This document shows, one piece after another, positions 16,052 to 24,783 of a stretch of DNA of 42,693 bases. The stretch's first letter is position 1, and each line of letters opens with the position of its first letter. The notes under the pieces are model-generated. The model was not told the origin of the DNA. It searched no databases and saw nothing but the letters and a program-made list of their open reading frames with translations. The stretch covers positions 1-42,693 of the forward strand of contig SHVP01000009.1 of assembly GCA_009694165.1 (NCBI GenBank), given 5' to 3'. This DNA comes from Alphaproteobacteria bacterium. Lineage in GTDB: Bacteria; Pseudomonadota; Alphaproteobacteria; SHVP01. The position numbers were made by a program, and so were the translations under genes.

Positions 16052-17333
16052 CGTCTCCTTCCGCGAGGCGCTCGGGGTCTGGCTCAAGGTGGGTTGTCTC
16101 GGCTTCGGCGGGCCGGCCGGCCAGATCGCCCTGATGCATCGCATTCTCGTCGACGAGAAGAAGTGGATTGACGAAGCGCACTATCTGCACGCACTCAATT
16201 TTTGCACTCTGTTGCCGGGGCCGGAGGCGCAGCAACTCGCTACCTATGTCGGCTGGCTGTTGCACGGGCTGCGCGGCGGCCTGGCGGCCGGTATTCTTTT
16301 TGTGCTGCCGGGTGCGGTAGTGGTCCTCGTCCTGAGTGCGCTCTATGCCGGTTTGCATCAGGTGCCACTGGTGCAGGCGGCATTCTTTGGCATCAAAGCC
16401 GCGGTGCTGGCGGTCGTGGTCGAGGCGTTGCTGCGCATCGCCCGCCGGGCGCTGAAGCGGCCGCTGCAATGGGCGATAGCGGCGACCGCCTTCCTGGCGA
16501 TTTTCGCCTTCGGCGTTCCTTTTCCGCTGGTTGTCGTCGCGGCGGCCATCGTCGGCCTAGTCTGGCGTCAGGCGCCCAATGTCGCCCCGCCGCCATCCGT
16601 GTCGGCCTCCTACCCGACGCTGGCGTGCACCGCCGCGACGGCGGCGCTGTGGCTGGCGCTTTGGCTTGTTCCGGTGGCGCTCGTCATCGGCCTGCTCGGC
16701 CGCGATCATGTCTTCGCCGACATCGCCGGCTTCTTCAGCATCATGGCCACCGTCACCTTCGGCGGCGCCTATGCGGTGCTGGCCTATGTCGCGCAGCAGG
16801 CCGTCGAGTCCTTCGGTTGGCTGGCGCCCGGTGAGATGCTCGACGGCCTTGGACTCGCCGAAACGACGCCGGGTCCGCTCATCCTGGTGACGCAATTTGT
16901 CGGCTTCCTCGCCGCGTTCCGGGCCGACAGCGGTCTTAATCCGTGGCTTGCCGGCGTACTGGGCGCCGGCCTCACGACCTACGTCACCTTCGTGCCGAGT
17001 TTTCTATGGATCTTTGTCGGCGCGCCCTACATGGAGGTCCTGCGCGGCCGGCCGGCCCTCAACTCGGCGTTGACGGCGATCACCGCGGCGGTGGGGGGGG
17101 GCATCCTCAATTTGACATTGTGGTTCGCCCTGCATGTCGTCTTCGCGGTAGTCGCGTCGGCGGAATGGTCGGCGCTGCATCTCGCCGTTCCGTGGCCGGT
17201 ATGGGCGACGCTGCAGCCGGCAGCCCTGGTGCTGGCCGTGTCGGCAATGGTGGCGATGCTGCGCTACCGGGTCGGCATGATCCCGACGCTCGGCGCCAGT
17301 GCCGCGCTCGGAATCGCCTGGTCGCTGGTCTAG
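16041..17333 (+). CDS. chrA: Chromate efflux transporter ChrA
   Basis: A 430-aa inner-membrane transporter of the CHR family, exporting chromate from the cytoplasm. It is the long-chain form with two homologous CHR halves. The first starts FREALGVWLKVGCLGFGGPAGQIALMHR and has the signature LNFCTLLPGPEAQQLATYVGW; the second has FFSIMATVTFGGAYAVLAYVAQQ and GLAETTPGPLILVTQFVGF. About ten to twelve hydrophobic segments are visible. The ATG lies within the end of the cupin gene (11-bp overlap). The stop overlaps the convergent Lrp-type gene as CTAG. A nine-G run at 17093-17101 encodes Gly-Gly-Gly and is a slippage hotspot. Chromate specificity is family knowledge, not tested here. Confidence 0.93.
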   Translation: MAADVSFREALGVWLKVGCLGFGGPAGQIALMHRILVDEKKWIDEAHYLHALNFCTLLPGPEAQQLATYVGWLLHGLRGGLAAGILFVLPGAVVVLVLSALYAGLHQVPLVQAAFFGIKAAVLAVVVEALLRIARRALKRPLQWAIAATAFLAIFAFGVPFPLVVVAAAIVGLVWRQAPNVAPPPSVSASYPTLACTAATAALWLALWLVPVALVIGLLGRDHVFADIAGFFSIMATVTFGGAYAVLAYVAQQAVESFGWLAPGEMLDGLGLAETTPGPLILVTQFVGFLAAFRADSGLNPWLAGVLGAGLTTYVTFVPSFLWIFVGAPYMEVLRGRPALNSALTAITAAVGGGILNLTLWFALHVVFAVVASAEWSALHLAVPWPVWATLQPAALVLAVSAMVAMLRYRVGMIPTLGASAALGIAWSLV

Positions 17334-17830
17334 CGCGCGGTAATCTTGTTGGCGGCCAGGTGGTCCATGGGCAGGGCGGTACGGTGGACGATCTGCTTGA
17401 GCGCGAAACTCGACTTGATGCTCGCAATGCCGCGAACGCGCGTCAGCCGGTCCATGAGAAAGCGCTCGTAGGCGGGCAGGTCGGGAACGACGACGCGCAA
17501 CAAGTAGTCGGCGTCTCCGGTCATGAGATAACACTCCATGACCTCCGGCCATTCGCGAATACGGTCCTCAAAGACCTGCAGCGCCGTCTCGACCTGGCGC
17601 TCGAGCGTGACGTTGACCATCACCGACACGCCGAGGCCGAGGGCGCTCGGATCGACCAGAGCGACGTAACCGCTGAGCGCGCCCCGTTCCTCGAGCTCGC
17701 GCACCCGCCGCAACGTCGCCGACGGCGACAAGCCCACCGCATCGGCCAGCTCGACGTTGGAAAGACGCGCCCGTGCCTGCAGCGCGGCCAGGATCTTCAA
17801 GTCGATCGTATCGAGGAGTCGCAGTTCCAT
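17330..17830 (-). CDS. Lrp/AsnC-family transcriptional regulator
   Basis: A 166-aa regulator with an N-terminal winged helix (LLDTIDLKILAALQ, then SNVELADAVGLSPSATLRRVRELEERG as recognition region) and a C-terminal RAM domain (MVNVTLERQVETALQVFEDRIREWPEVMECYLMTGDADYLLRVVVPD) that binds small ligands, typically amino or keto acids, and forms octamers. The ATG at 17830 gives the normal family length; one at 17854 would add eight residues, and neither has a Shine-Dalgarno. It is divergent from the AceE/MdeB-like gene, with two TTGTTGCRCAATA elements between them, so autoregulation and control of that gene are likely. In Pseudomonas putida the Lrp-type MdeR controls an AceE-like alpha-ketobutyrate dehydrogenase (MdeB), a close parallel. 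Confidence 0.92.
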   Translation of the reverse strand: MELRLLDTIDLKILAALQARARLSNVELADAVGLSPSATLRRVRELEERGALSGYVALVDPSALGLGVSVMVNVTLERQVETALQVFEDRIREWPEVMECYLMTGDADYLLRVVVPDLPAYERFLMDRLTRVRGIASIKSSFALKQIVHRTALPMDHLAANKITAR

Positions 17831-17875
17831 TTTGTTGCGCAATACATGAGTCATTTCGCATATTGTTGCACAATA
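17831..17875. promoter_or_regulatory. Repeated dyad, candidate Lrp/AsnC operator and divergent promoter
   Basis: Two near-identical sites, TTTGTTGCGCAATA (17831-17844) and TATTGTTGCACAATA (17861-17875), are offset by 31 bp, about three helical turns. The second contains the perfect dyad ATTGT-TGC-ACAAT. A third half-site GCAAC follows near 17897. The stretch is conspicuously AT-rich for this window. On the minus strand TTGCAA-16-GATTAT could be a promoter for the regulator; on the plus strand TTGCAC-18-CATTTT could serve the AceE-like gene. Helical phasing of repeats is typical for Lrp/AsnC multimers. The repeats are seen; binding is inferred. Confidence 0.6.
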
Positions 17876-17960
17876 ATCAAAAATTACGGCATTTTTGCAA
17901 CTTCCTGGTCGGGAGGGCTTGGTAGCATCCGGGCTGGTTCCCTGCCGCGAGTTCCGCCCC

Positions 17961-20333
17961 ATGTCCATTGCCCCCAACACCGTCGCCGGCATTAGCCCGC
18001 AGGATTTCGCCTGCCTGAAGGCCCTCGAAAAGAAGGTCCTCTGGCTTTCGACCTGGATGATCCACCACGCCAACCACATCCGGCCAAGTCGAGACGGCCT
18101 GAAGGTGGGCGGTCACCAGGCATCGTCGGCTTCGCTAGTGACGCTGATGACCGCGCTCTATCTCAACGAATTGCGCCCGGAGGATCGCGTCGCGGTGAAA
18201 CCGCACGCGAGCCCAGTCTACCACGCGATCATGTATCTGCTCGGGCGTCAGTCGCTCGACAAGATGCAACGGTTCCGTGCCCTCGGTGGGGCGCAGAGCT
18301 ATCCGTCGCGCACCAAGGACACGCCGGGGGTCGACTTTTCGACCGGCTCCGTCGGTCTCGGCGTTGCCGAGACCTTGTTCGCGTCGATGGTGCAGGACTA
18401 TCTCGTGACCAAGAAGATGCTGCCGCCGGGCGAGCGGCCTGGCCGCATGGTGGCGCTGATGGGCGACGCCGAACTGGACGAGGGAAATGTCTTCGAGGCG
18501 TTGCTCGAAGGCTGGAAGCATGACGTTCGTAACCTTTGGTGGTTCATCGATTACAACCGCCAGAGTCTCGATTCGACGGTGTCGGATCGTCTGTTTGGCC
18601 GCTTCGGCGATATTTTCGGCACCACCGGGTGGAACGTCATCACCCTTAAATACGGCAAGAAGCTACACGCCGCCTATGAGAAGCGGGGCGGCGACGCGCT
18701 GCGCCAATGGATCGACGACTGTCCCAACTCACTTTACTCGGCGCTGACCTACAAGGGCGGCAAGGGTTTTCGCGCGCACCTGAAGGACGAAATCGGCAAC
18801 GTCGGCGGCATCAAGGCGTTGCTCGACGACTATAACGATGCCGGTCTCTACGACCTGATGACCGACCTCGCCGGACACGACGTGGAATCGGTGCTCGAGG
18901 GTTTCCGTGCGATCGATCCGGAGCGTCCCAACTGCTTCATTACCTACACCGTCAAGGGGCGCGGCTTGCCCTTTGCCGGACACAAGGACAATCACGCCGG
19001 CCTGATGACCGAGGACCAGATGCAGGCCTTTCGTGGCGCTTTCCATATCGCGCCGGGCGAGGAATGGGAGCCGTTCGCCGGTCTCGATCGGCCGCGCGAG
19101 GAACTCATGGCCTTCCTCAAGCGCGTGCCGTTCGCCGGCCGCGCCGACCGCGTGCGCACGGCGCCGGTCGTGGCCGTGCCCGCCGCGCTTCCGACACCGA
19201 GCAGCAAGAAGATGGCGACGCAAGAGGCCTTCGGGCGCATCCTCAACGATCTCGGTCGCGGTGATTCGGAGTTGGCGGCGCACATCGTCACGATGTCGCC
19301 CGACGTTTCGGTGTCGACGAATCTCGGCGCCTGGATCAACCAGCGCGGCATCTTCGACCGGGTCGAGCGGCCCGATCTGTTCAAGGAGGAAAACGTCTTG
19401 TCGCCGCTCAAATGGTCGATGTCGAGCGCCGGCCACCATTTCGAACTGGGTATCGCTGAAAACAACCTCTTTCTGTTGCTTGGTGCCGCTGGCCTGGCCG
19501 GTCCGCTGTTCGGCCGCCGCCTGCTGCCGATCGGGACGCTCTACGATCCGTTTATCATGCGGGGCCTCGATGCCCTCAACTATGCCTGCTACCAGGACGC
19601 GCGGTTCATGCTGGTTGCGACGCCCTCGGGCTTGTCGCTGGCACCCGAAGGCGGCGCCCATCAATCGATCTCGACACCGTTGATCGGCATGGGCCAGGCC
19701 AAACTGGCGTCGTTCGACCCCGCCTATGCCGACGAGCTCGCCGCCATCATGCACTGGGGCTTCGGACATATGCAGGAGGCCGACGGCGGGTCGGTCTATT
19801 TGCGCCTCTCGACGCGACAGATCGAGCAGGCCGAACGCGATTTTGCGGCGATCGCCGCCGACGTGCTGAAGGGCGCCTACTGGCAGGTGGCGCCCTCCCG
19901 CGGCGCGCCGCTGGCGATCGTCTACACCGGTGCCATGGCACCCGAGGCGGTCGATGCGCATCGCCAGATTCTCGAAGACATTCCCGGCGCCGGTCTTCTA
20001 GCCGTTCCCTCACCCGACCGTTTGCACGAGGGCTGGCGGGCAGGCCTCGCCGCGGCGGCCACCGGCGCGCACGCCCATTCCCACGTCGAGCGCCTGCTGT
20101 CGGCGCTCGCGCCCGACGCGGCGCTGGTGACCGTCCTCGATGGGGCGCCGGCTACGTTGTCGTGGCTCGGCTCGGTGTCCGGCCTGCGCGTCTATCCGCT
20201 CGGCGTCGATCACTTCGGCCAGTCGGGCGACATCCCCGACCTTTATCGGACCTATGGCATCGACGCCGATGCCATCCTCGACGCCTGTGCGGCCGCCTGT
20301 CTCGGGCGTCGCGGCTTGCGCGCCGTCGCCTAG
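17961..20333 (+). CDS. Homodimeric 2-oxoacid dehydrogenase E1 (AceE/MdeB-like, TPP-dependent)
   Basis: A 790-aa thiamine-diphosphate enzyme of the AceE type, decarboxylating a 2-oxoacid and passing the acyl group to lipoyl-E2. TPP-binding motif: GDAELDEGN (168-176) to WWFIDYNRQ (Asn199). Active-site histidines are in TWMIHHANH near 35-36 and in GGHQASSA; a central pyrimidine domain has HHFELGIAENNLFLLLGAAG, and the C-terminal domain ends near residue 790. AceE proteins are about 880-900 aa, so this is a shorter relative. The ATG at 17961 begins MSIAPNTVAG; an upstream frame start is not supported. No E2 or E3 gene is adjacent. With the divergent Lrp-type gene, the arrangement resembles mdeR-mdeB (alpha-ketobutyrate oxidation), so pyruvate or 2-oxobutyrate are the best candidate substrates. 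Confidence 0.9.
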   Translation: MSIAPNTVAGISPQDFACLKALEKKVLWLSTWMIHHANHIRPSRDGLKVGGHQASSASLVTLMTALYLNELRPEDRVAVKPHASPVYHAIMYLLGRQSLDKMQRFRALGGAQSYPSRTKDTPGVDFSTGSVGLGVAETLFASMVQDYLVTKKMLPPGERPGRMVALMGDAELDEGNVFEALLEGWKHDVRNLWWFIDYNRQSLDSTVSDRLFGRFGDIFGTTGWNVITLKYGKKLHAAYEKRGGDALRQWIDDCPNSLYSALTYKGGKGFRAHLKDEIGNVGGIKALLDDYNDAGLYDLMTDLAGHDVESVLEGFRAIDPERPNCFITYTVKGRGLPFAGHKDNHAGLMTEDQMQAFRGAFHIAPGEEWEPFAGLDRPREELMAFLKRVPFAGRADRVRTAPVVAVPAALPTPSSKKMATQEAFGRILNDLGRGDSELAAHIVTMSPDVSVSTNLGAWINQRGIFDRVERPDLFKEENVLSPLKWSMSSAGHHFELGIAENNLFLLLGAAGLAGPLFGRRLLPIGTLYDPFIMRGLDALNYACYQDARFMLVATPSGLSLAPEGGAHQSISTPLIGMGQAKLASFDPAYADELAAIMHWGFGHMQEADGGSVYLRLSTRQIEQAERDFAAIAADVLKGAYWQVAPSRGAPLAIVYTGAMAPEAVDAHRQILEDIPGAGLLAVPSPDRLHEGWRAGLAAAATGAHAHSHVERLLSALAPDAALVTVLDGAPATLSWLGSVSGLRVYPLGVDHFGQSGDIPDLYRTYGIDADAILDACAAACLGRRGLRAVA

Positions 20334-20346
20334 CCCCGCCGGAGAG

Positions 20347-20373
20347 GCCGCGCGGTCTGACCGACCGCGCGGC
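20347..20373. terminator. Hairpin terminator between convergent genes
   Basis: A perfect 11-bp stem (20347-20357 with 20363-20373, GCCGCGCGGTC and its complement) and a 5-nt loop TGACC. It lies 13 nt after the stop of the AceE-like gene and 12 nt before the end of the convergent binding-protein gene. There is no T-run. Probably bidirectional. Confidence 0.65.
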
Positions 20374-20385
20374 GGGATAGCGTGA

Positions 20386-21924
20386 TCAACCGTCGAGATC
20401 GATCTCGTTGTAATTGATCTTCAGATTGACGTTCCGGAAGTTCTTGACCCGCTTGGCGACGCCCATCGTGTCGCGCGTTTCGATCAGCACCAGGATGGGC
20501 GAGTTCGCGTAGTGCATCTTGAGAAGGTCGGCCAATTGCGCCTTCCGCTTGGCCGGATCGAACTCGGCCTTGGCCTGGTTCAGAAGCTTGTATTCCTCTT
20601 GATCGCAATAGTAGATCGACACCTCGGGTTTCTTATCACACGAGGCGCCGTTGAAGGCGGCCTGCGCGTCCATTTCGGGCGCCAGGAAATAGCCGAACCC
20701 GAACCCGTTCCCTTCCCAGGTTCCCTGCTGGTAGTGCTGCAGCCAGACGGCGAAGGTGACTGCCTGCAACTCGGCCTTGATCGGCGTGTTTTTGTTGATG
20801 TCGTTGACCGCCTGTTCGTACATCAGTTTGAGCGAGGGGTCGGTCACCGTCGCCTGCACCATGAACTTGAAGCCGTTCTCGTAGCCGGCCTCTTTCAGCA
20901 GTCGCCGCGCTTCGGCGGGGTCATAGGGGTAGGGCGGCAGGTCGACGAAGCCATAGCTGGCACTGGTGGCCGCCGAAGTGCCTGGCCGACCGAGGCCGCC
21001 GAGGATCCCTTGGATGATCGGCTCGCGGTTCACCGCCAAGTTGACCGCCCGGCGCACCCGTTTGTCGGCAAAGGGTGTCTTCGCCCCGCGGCCGTCCTTC
21101 TGTCCGCCCGAGAGCAGCGAGATGCCCATGACGCGCGGTGCCGGCGAATCGTCGACCCGGCCGCCCGCTTTCTTCACCATGTCGAAGGCATTGGGCGTCA
21201 CGGCGTTGTCGACGTCAATCTGTCCCGACACCAGCGCCTGCACCCGCGCCGGTCCCTCGGGAATCTCGATGAACTCGATCTTGTCGAGCTTCGGCTTGCC
21301 TTTCCAATAGGCGTCATGGCGGGCGAGGATGGCGCCGGTGGGCGTCCAACGCTCGACCTTGAACGGTCCCGCACCGATCGGTTCCAACGCAAACTTCTCG
21401 ATGCCGATTGCCGCAAAATGCTCGGGTTCGAACACCGGCAGGATCGAAATATTGGTGGGAATAATCGGGTTGGGACGGCTCGTCTTGATCTCGACCGTCA
21501 TCGGGTCGACGGCGGTCGCCGAAAGGATCCCGGCGTTGATGATGTTGCGGCTCACCGAGAACGTCTTGCCCTGATCGCCGCTCAGGAATTTGAGTTCATC
21601 GACAATGGCGCGGGCATCGACGGTCTTGCCGTTGTGAAACGCCACATTGGGCCGGACCACGAACCGCCAGGTCGTCGGGTCGATGTTCTGCCAGCTCGCC
21701 GTAATCATTGGCTGCACGTTGCCCTTGTCATCGATATCGGTGACGGTGTCGTGCAGGGCGTTCCACAGAAACACGCCGGGAGGCCCGTTGCCCGAGTAGG
21801 CGTTTCCTTTGAATGGCGGCATGGCGCCGACGCCTATTTTCAGGGTCTTCTCCGCCGCAAATGCCGACGTCATGGCGGCGAAGGCGACGACGGCGCCGGC
21901 TGTCCACAAATACGGTGTGCGCAT
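20386..21924 (-). CDS. ABC transporter substrate-binding protein (dipeptide/DppA family 5)
   Basis: A 512-aa family-5 extracellular solute-binding protein. A Sec signal peptide (MRTPYLWTAGAVVAFAAMTSAFA) precedes EKTLKIGVGAMPPFKGN. Conserved SBP5 segments are WNALHDTVTDID, TWRFVVRPNVAFHNGKTVDA, GAGPFKVERWTPTGAILARHDAYWKGKPKLD, FADKRVRRAVNLAVNRE, and YDPAEARRLLKEAGY. The ATG has GGGAGGAA at 3-4 nt. It binds peptides, opines or other solutes for a DppBCDF-type importer, but no permease or ATPase genes are next to it. It is the last gene of a run with two double-VOC proteins, so it may feed the same pathway. Confidence 0.93.
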   Translation of the reverse strand: MRTPYLWTAGAVVAFAAMTSAFAAEKTLKIGVGAMPPFKGNAYSGNGPPGVFLWNALHDTVTDIDDKGNVQPMITASWQNIDPTTWRFVVRPNVAFHNGKTVDARAIVDELKFLSGDQGKTFSVSRNIINAGILSATAVDPMTVEIKTSRPNPIIPTNISILPVFEPEHFAAIGIEKFALEPIGAGPFKVERWTPTGAILARHDAYWKGKPKLDKIEFIEIPEGPARVQALVSGQIDVDNAVTPNAFDMVKKAGGRVDDSPAPRVMGISLLSGGQKDGRGAKTPFADKRVRRAVNLAVNREPIIQGILGGLGRPGTSAATSASYGFVDLPPYPYDPAEARRLLKEAGYENGFKFMVQATVTDPSLKLMYEQAVNDINKNTPIKAELQAVTFAVWLQHYQQGTWEGNGFGFGYFLAPEMDAQAAFNGASCDKKPEVSIYYCDQEEYKLLNQAKAEFDPAKRKAQLADLLKMHYANSPILVLIETRDTMGVAKRVKNFRNVNLKINYNEIDLDG

Positions 21925-21997
21925 GGGTTCCTCCCGGGATGGAAAACGGCTTGGCTGGCGGCGAGCGTAGCGTCCCCGGCGGCCGCCCGGTGAGGGA

Positions 21998-22912
21998 CTA
22001 GGCCGCCGCCTGGATCAACTCGATCATCTCCCCGGTTCCGCCATAGAACGTGACTTGGCGGCGGCCCGAGTACGGCTTGTCGGCGTAGGCCGTCGGTTCG
22101 GCCAAGGAATAGAGGGGCAGATCGTCGAGCGTGCCGCGATGCTCGAACGTCATCAGCGCCACGCTCGGCGGCAGGAATCCCGGTACCGCCGTCCGGCGCA
22201 CCGCCGCCTCGGAATATTCGTCGAGCTCCAGAAAAGTTCGATCGGGCAGGGCGAGTGTCGTCAGGGTGTGCTTGGTCGGCCGATCGAGGCCGAAGGCTTC
22301 GCTCAGCAAGTGGAGGAGCGCCTGGAGGTCCGGTCCGGTCGGCGTCAGAAACTTGTTGCCGTAAAAATCCTTGGCCCGCTCGAAATCGCTGCACCCCAGC
22401 ACGGCAACGAAAATCTGATCGACGCCCGTCGTTACCGTTGGCAGCGGCAGGTCCGGGGCGCTCGACATGATTTGGGTGAAGATGAGAATCTCGTTGGCCG
22501 GCCCGCGCACCTGCATGGCGCGGATGGCCGCGCCGGCGATGGCGATGTCGCGCGGTGCACCGACCGTCGTGAAGGGCGACCCGCGCAGATCGGCGGCCAA
22601 ACGGTCGACGTCGGCGACGGCAATCTCGATCGCTGCCCAAGCGGAGGTGCGTAGCGAAACATAGGTCGGCGGATGCGGGCCGTGGACGAGGCGGATGAAA
22701 ACGTCCTTGCCGTTGGCCGGCCCGAGGATGGCGAAGCGTTGGCCGCCGACCGCCGGAGCGGCCCAGGACTCCGCCAACGCGGGCGCTACCGTCCCTTCCG
22801 CGCGCAACTCGTATCCGAAATAGCGGCGATAGGCCGCCAGGGTCGCGTCGAAATCAGGGACGGCCATGGTGGCGGCGACGCTGCGGCCGAGTTTGCCGTT
22901 GGCGGTGGTCAC
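21998..22912 (-). CDS. Double-VOC (glyoxalase-fold) protein, copy 1
   Basis: A 304-aa protein made of two vicinal-oxygen-chelate modules (about 10-140 and 145-300). Module 1: VAATMAVPDFDATLAAYRRYFGY and AIEIAVADVDRLAADLRGSPF. Module 2: VDQIFVAVLGCSDFERAKDFYGNKF, FLELDEY, and C-terminal GEMIELI. The His that starts each VOC metal site is replaced (Thr in module 1, Gln in module 2), so extradiol dioxygenase or glyoxalase chemistry is unlikely in the usual form. The start is GTG at 22912, 9 nt after the stop of the paralogue at 22922-23848, so translation is probably coupled. A third paralogue lies at 27060-27962. Function unknown, probably related to nearby catabolism. Confidence 0.8.
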   Translation of the reverse strand: MTTANGKLGRSVAATMAVPDFDATLAAYRRYFGYELRAEGTVAPALAESWAAPAVGGQRFAILGPANGKDVFIRLVHGPHPPTYVSLRTSAWAAIEIAVADVDRLAADLRGSPFTTVGAPRDIAIAGAAIRAMQVRGPANEILIFTQIMSSAPDLPLPTVTTGVDQIFVAVLGCSDFERAKDFYGNKFLTPTGPDLQALLHLLSEAFGLDRPTKHTLTTLALPDRTFLELDEYSEAAVRRTAVPGFLPPSVALMTFEHRGTLDDLPLYSLAEPTAYADKPYSGRRQVTFYGGTGEMIELIQAAA

Positions 22913-22921
22913 GGTGGTCGC

Positions 22922-23848
22922 TCAGCCCTCGACCAGCTCGAGGAGTTCGGTCGCCGCGCCCACCACCACTCCAACGCGCTTGCCGCGATAGGGCGCGTCG
23001 TCGACGACGCGGGGCGTGGCCACGAAGGGCAGGCTAACGCGATCGAGCGAATCGACGGCAAAGGAAATCGTCGCGATCCCCGGCGGCAACGAATTCACGT
23101 GTCGCGGCCGCGGCTTCCCGGCCGAGGGATAATCGTCGATTTCGATCAGCGTCTGGCCGGGAAACTTGATCGTGCAGATGCTCATCTTGGTGTCGTTCGG
23201 CAGCCCCATGGCCTGGGTGACCAGCGTGAGCGGAATGTTGCGCGCTTCGATGCCTTTCTCGACGTTGGCAAAGTGATCGAGGTACCACTGCCGGGCCTTG
23301 TCCATGGACGGCGCCCCGAGGGGGACGATGAAGATGCGGTCGATGAACGACTTGGCGTTCGGCAGATGCGGCCGCGACCCGTCGGTCGGAATCTGGGTGA
23401 GGTAGAGAACCTCGTCGGCAAGGCCGAGAACCTGCATTGCGCGAATCGCCGACCCCTTGGGCGCATTGGTGTTCGAGCCGACGCCGAGGTCGTGCGGGTC
23501 ACCGATGATTTTCCACGGAGTTCCTTTGAGGCGGGGTGGGATCGCGTCGACGTCGGCCACCGCAATTTCGAGCGAATGCCAGCCGAACGTCGTCATCGCC
23601 TTGTGGCCGGGATAGGGCGGTACCTCGATGAGACGGATGAACTGCCGTTCGCCGCTTGCCGGTCCCATGACGATGAAACGGGCGCCGGCCTGGGCAGGGC
23701 ACCCCCACACGGTTGCGTGGGTCGCCGAGACGGTGCCACGGTCGAGGATGCGATACCCCAAGTGTTGGACGTAGGGTGCCGATACCCGGTCAACGTCCGC
23801 CGCGGTGATCGTGCCGCCGATGATGGGTCCAAGCGTCGCTTTTCTCAT
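22922..23848 (-). CDS. Double-VOC (glyoxalase-fold) protein, copy 2
   Basis: A 308-aa two-module VOC protein paralogous to its neighbour. Key segments are GPIIGGTITAADVDRVSAPYVQHLGY, FGWHSLEIAVADVDAIPPRLKGTPWKIIG, module 2 IDRIFIVPLGAPSMDKARQWYLDHF, LIEIDDY, and the end TELLELVEG. The first metal-ligand His is Thr or Arg here. GAGGA lies 8 nt before the ATG at 23848. It is the first gene of a minus-strand operon VOC-VOC-binding protein, divergent from the aldolase/adducin gene across 137 bp. It shares LKGxPxxxIGxPHDLGV with copy 3 (27060-27962), its closest relative in the window. Confidence 0.8.
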   Translation of the reverse strand: MRKATLGPIIGGTITAADVDRVSAPYVQHLGYRILDRGTVSATHATVWGCPAQAGARFIVMGPASGERQFIRLIEVPPYPGHKAMTTFGWHSLEIAVADVDAIPPRLKGTPWKIIGDPHDLGVGSNTNAPKGSAIRAMQVLGLADEVLYLTQIPTDGSRPHLPNAKSFIDRIFIVPLGAPSMDKARQWYLDHFANVEKGIEARNIPLTLVTQAMGLPNDTKMSICTIKFPGQTLIEIDDYPSAGKPRPRHVNSLPPGIATISFAVDSLDRVSLPFVATPRVVDDAPYRGKRVGVVVGAATELLELVEG

Positions 23849-23985
23849 GGCGGTGGTCCTCGATTGCAGGTGCCTCGGGCCACTTTAGGTAGGCAGGCGG
23901 GGCCAAGCAACGCCGACGCTCCTTGAGGCGCCGCGGCGCCGGGCCGTATCCTGGCCGCCGCCTCCCTCGCCAGACAGGTTCGACC

Positions 23986-24771
23986 ATGTCGTCCGCGCCG
24001 TTCAAGGTTCGTCGCTTCAGCCTGAAAAACAAGGTCTCGCCCGAGGAGTGGGAGGTGCGGTGCGACTTGGCCGCCGTCTATCGCCTCATGCACCACGCCG
24101 CCATGACCGATCGCATCAACACGCACGTCTCGGCGCGCGTTCCCGGCGGCGACGGGAACTCTCTGCTCAACCCCGTCGGCCTGTTGTTCGACGAGGTCAC
24201 GGCGTCGAATTTGGTCCGGATCGATCGGGCCGGCAACAAAATGGATCCCGACAATCCCTATGACGTCAACCCGGCGGGCTATGTCATCCACAGCGCCGTA
24301 CTCGATGCCCGCGCCGACGTGCGCTGCGTCATCCACCATCACTCGCCGGCGGGAGTGGCTGTCTCGGCCTTGGCCGAGGGCGTGTTGCCGGTCAGCCAGC
24401 ACTCCCTGCAGTTCTACAATCGCGTCGGATTTGTCGACTATGAGGGGTTCGCCACCCAGGCGGCGGCGGACGAACGAACCAAGATTGCCCACGGCCTCGG
24501 TAACCACAAAGTGATGTTCCTGCGCAACCACGGCGTCGTGGTAGCTGGGCGAACCGTGGGTGAAACTTATACGGTCATGGATGATTTGGAGCAGGCGTGT
24601 CGTTCACAGATCATGGCGCTCTCGACCGGGCGGCCCCTGCACCTGCCGCCGCCGGACGTGTGCGAAAAGACTGCGCAGCAGTTCGTCGATTTCGGGCGGC
24701 CGCGTGGGGAGACCGAGTGGCCGGCCCTGCGGCGGCTGCTGGACCGGATGGGAAGTGACTACGCAACCTGA
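23986..24771 (+). CDS. Class II aldolase/adducin family protein
   Basis: A 261-aa protein of the class II aldolase/adducin fold. It keeps the zinc-binding histidines: HHH in CVIHHHSPAG and His in LRNHGVVVAGRTVGE, and the helical ALSTGRPL C-terminus. The catalytic glutamate found in L-fuculose-phosphate aldolase (four residues before the first His) is replaced by Gly in NPAGYVIHS, as in many adducin-like decarboxylases and uncharacterised members, so aldol chemistry is doubtful. The ATG at 23986 has a weak ACAGG upstream. It is followed 12 nt later by the dienelactone hydrolase gene. Possible metal-dependent lyase or decarboxylase; substrate unknown. Confidence 0.88.
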   Translation: MSSAPFKVRRFSLKNKVSPEEWEVRCDLAAVYRLMHHAAMTDRINTHVSARVPGGDGNSLLNPVGLLFDEVTASNLVRIDRAGNKMDPDNPYDVNPAGYVIHSAVLDARADVRCVIHHHSPAGVAVSALAEGVLPVSQHSLQFYNRVGFVDYEGFATQAAADERTKIAHGLGNHKVMFLRNHGVVVAGRTVGETYTVMDDLEQACRSQIMALSTGRPLHLPPPDVCEKTAQQFVDFGRPRGETEWPALRRLLDRMGSDYAT

Positions 24772-24783
24772 TTGGGGGACCCG

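Noticed and set aside
18729..19961. Minus-strand frame of 410 codons
   Set aside because: Antisense shadow of the AceE-like gene, whose TPP motif is unambiguous.
22673..23926. Plus-strand frame of 417 codons
   Set aside because: Runs over both double-VOC genes in antisense; no motif, and the VOC frames have proper spacing and ribosome site.
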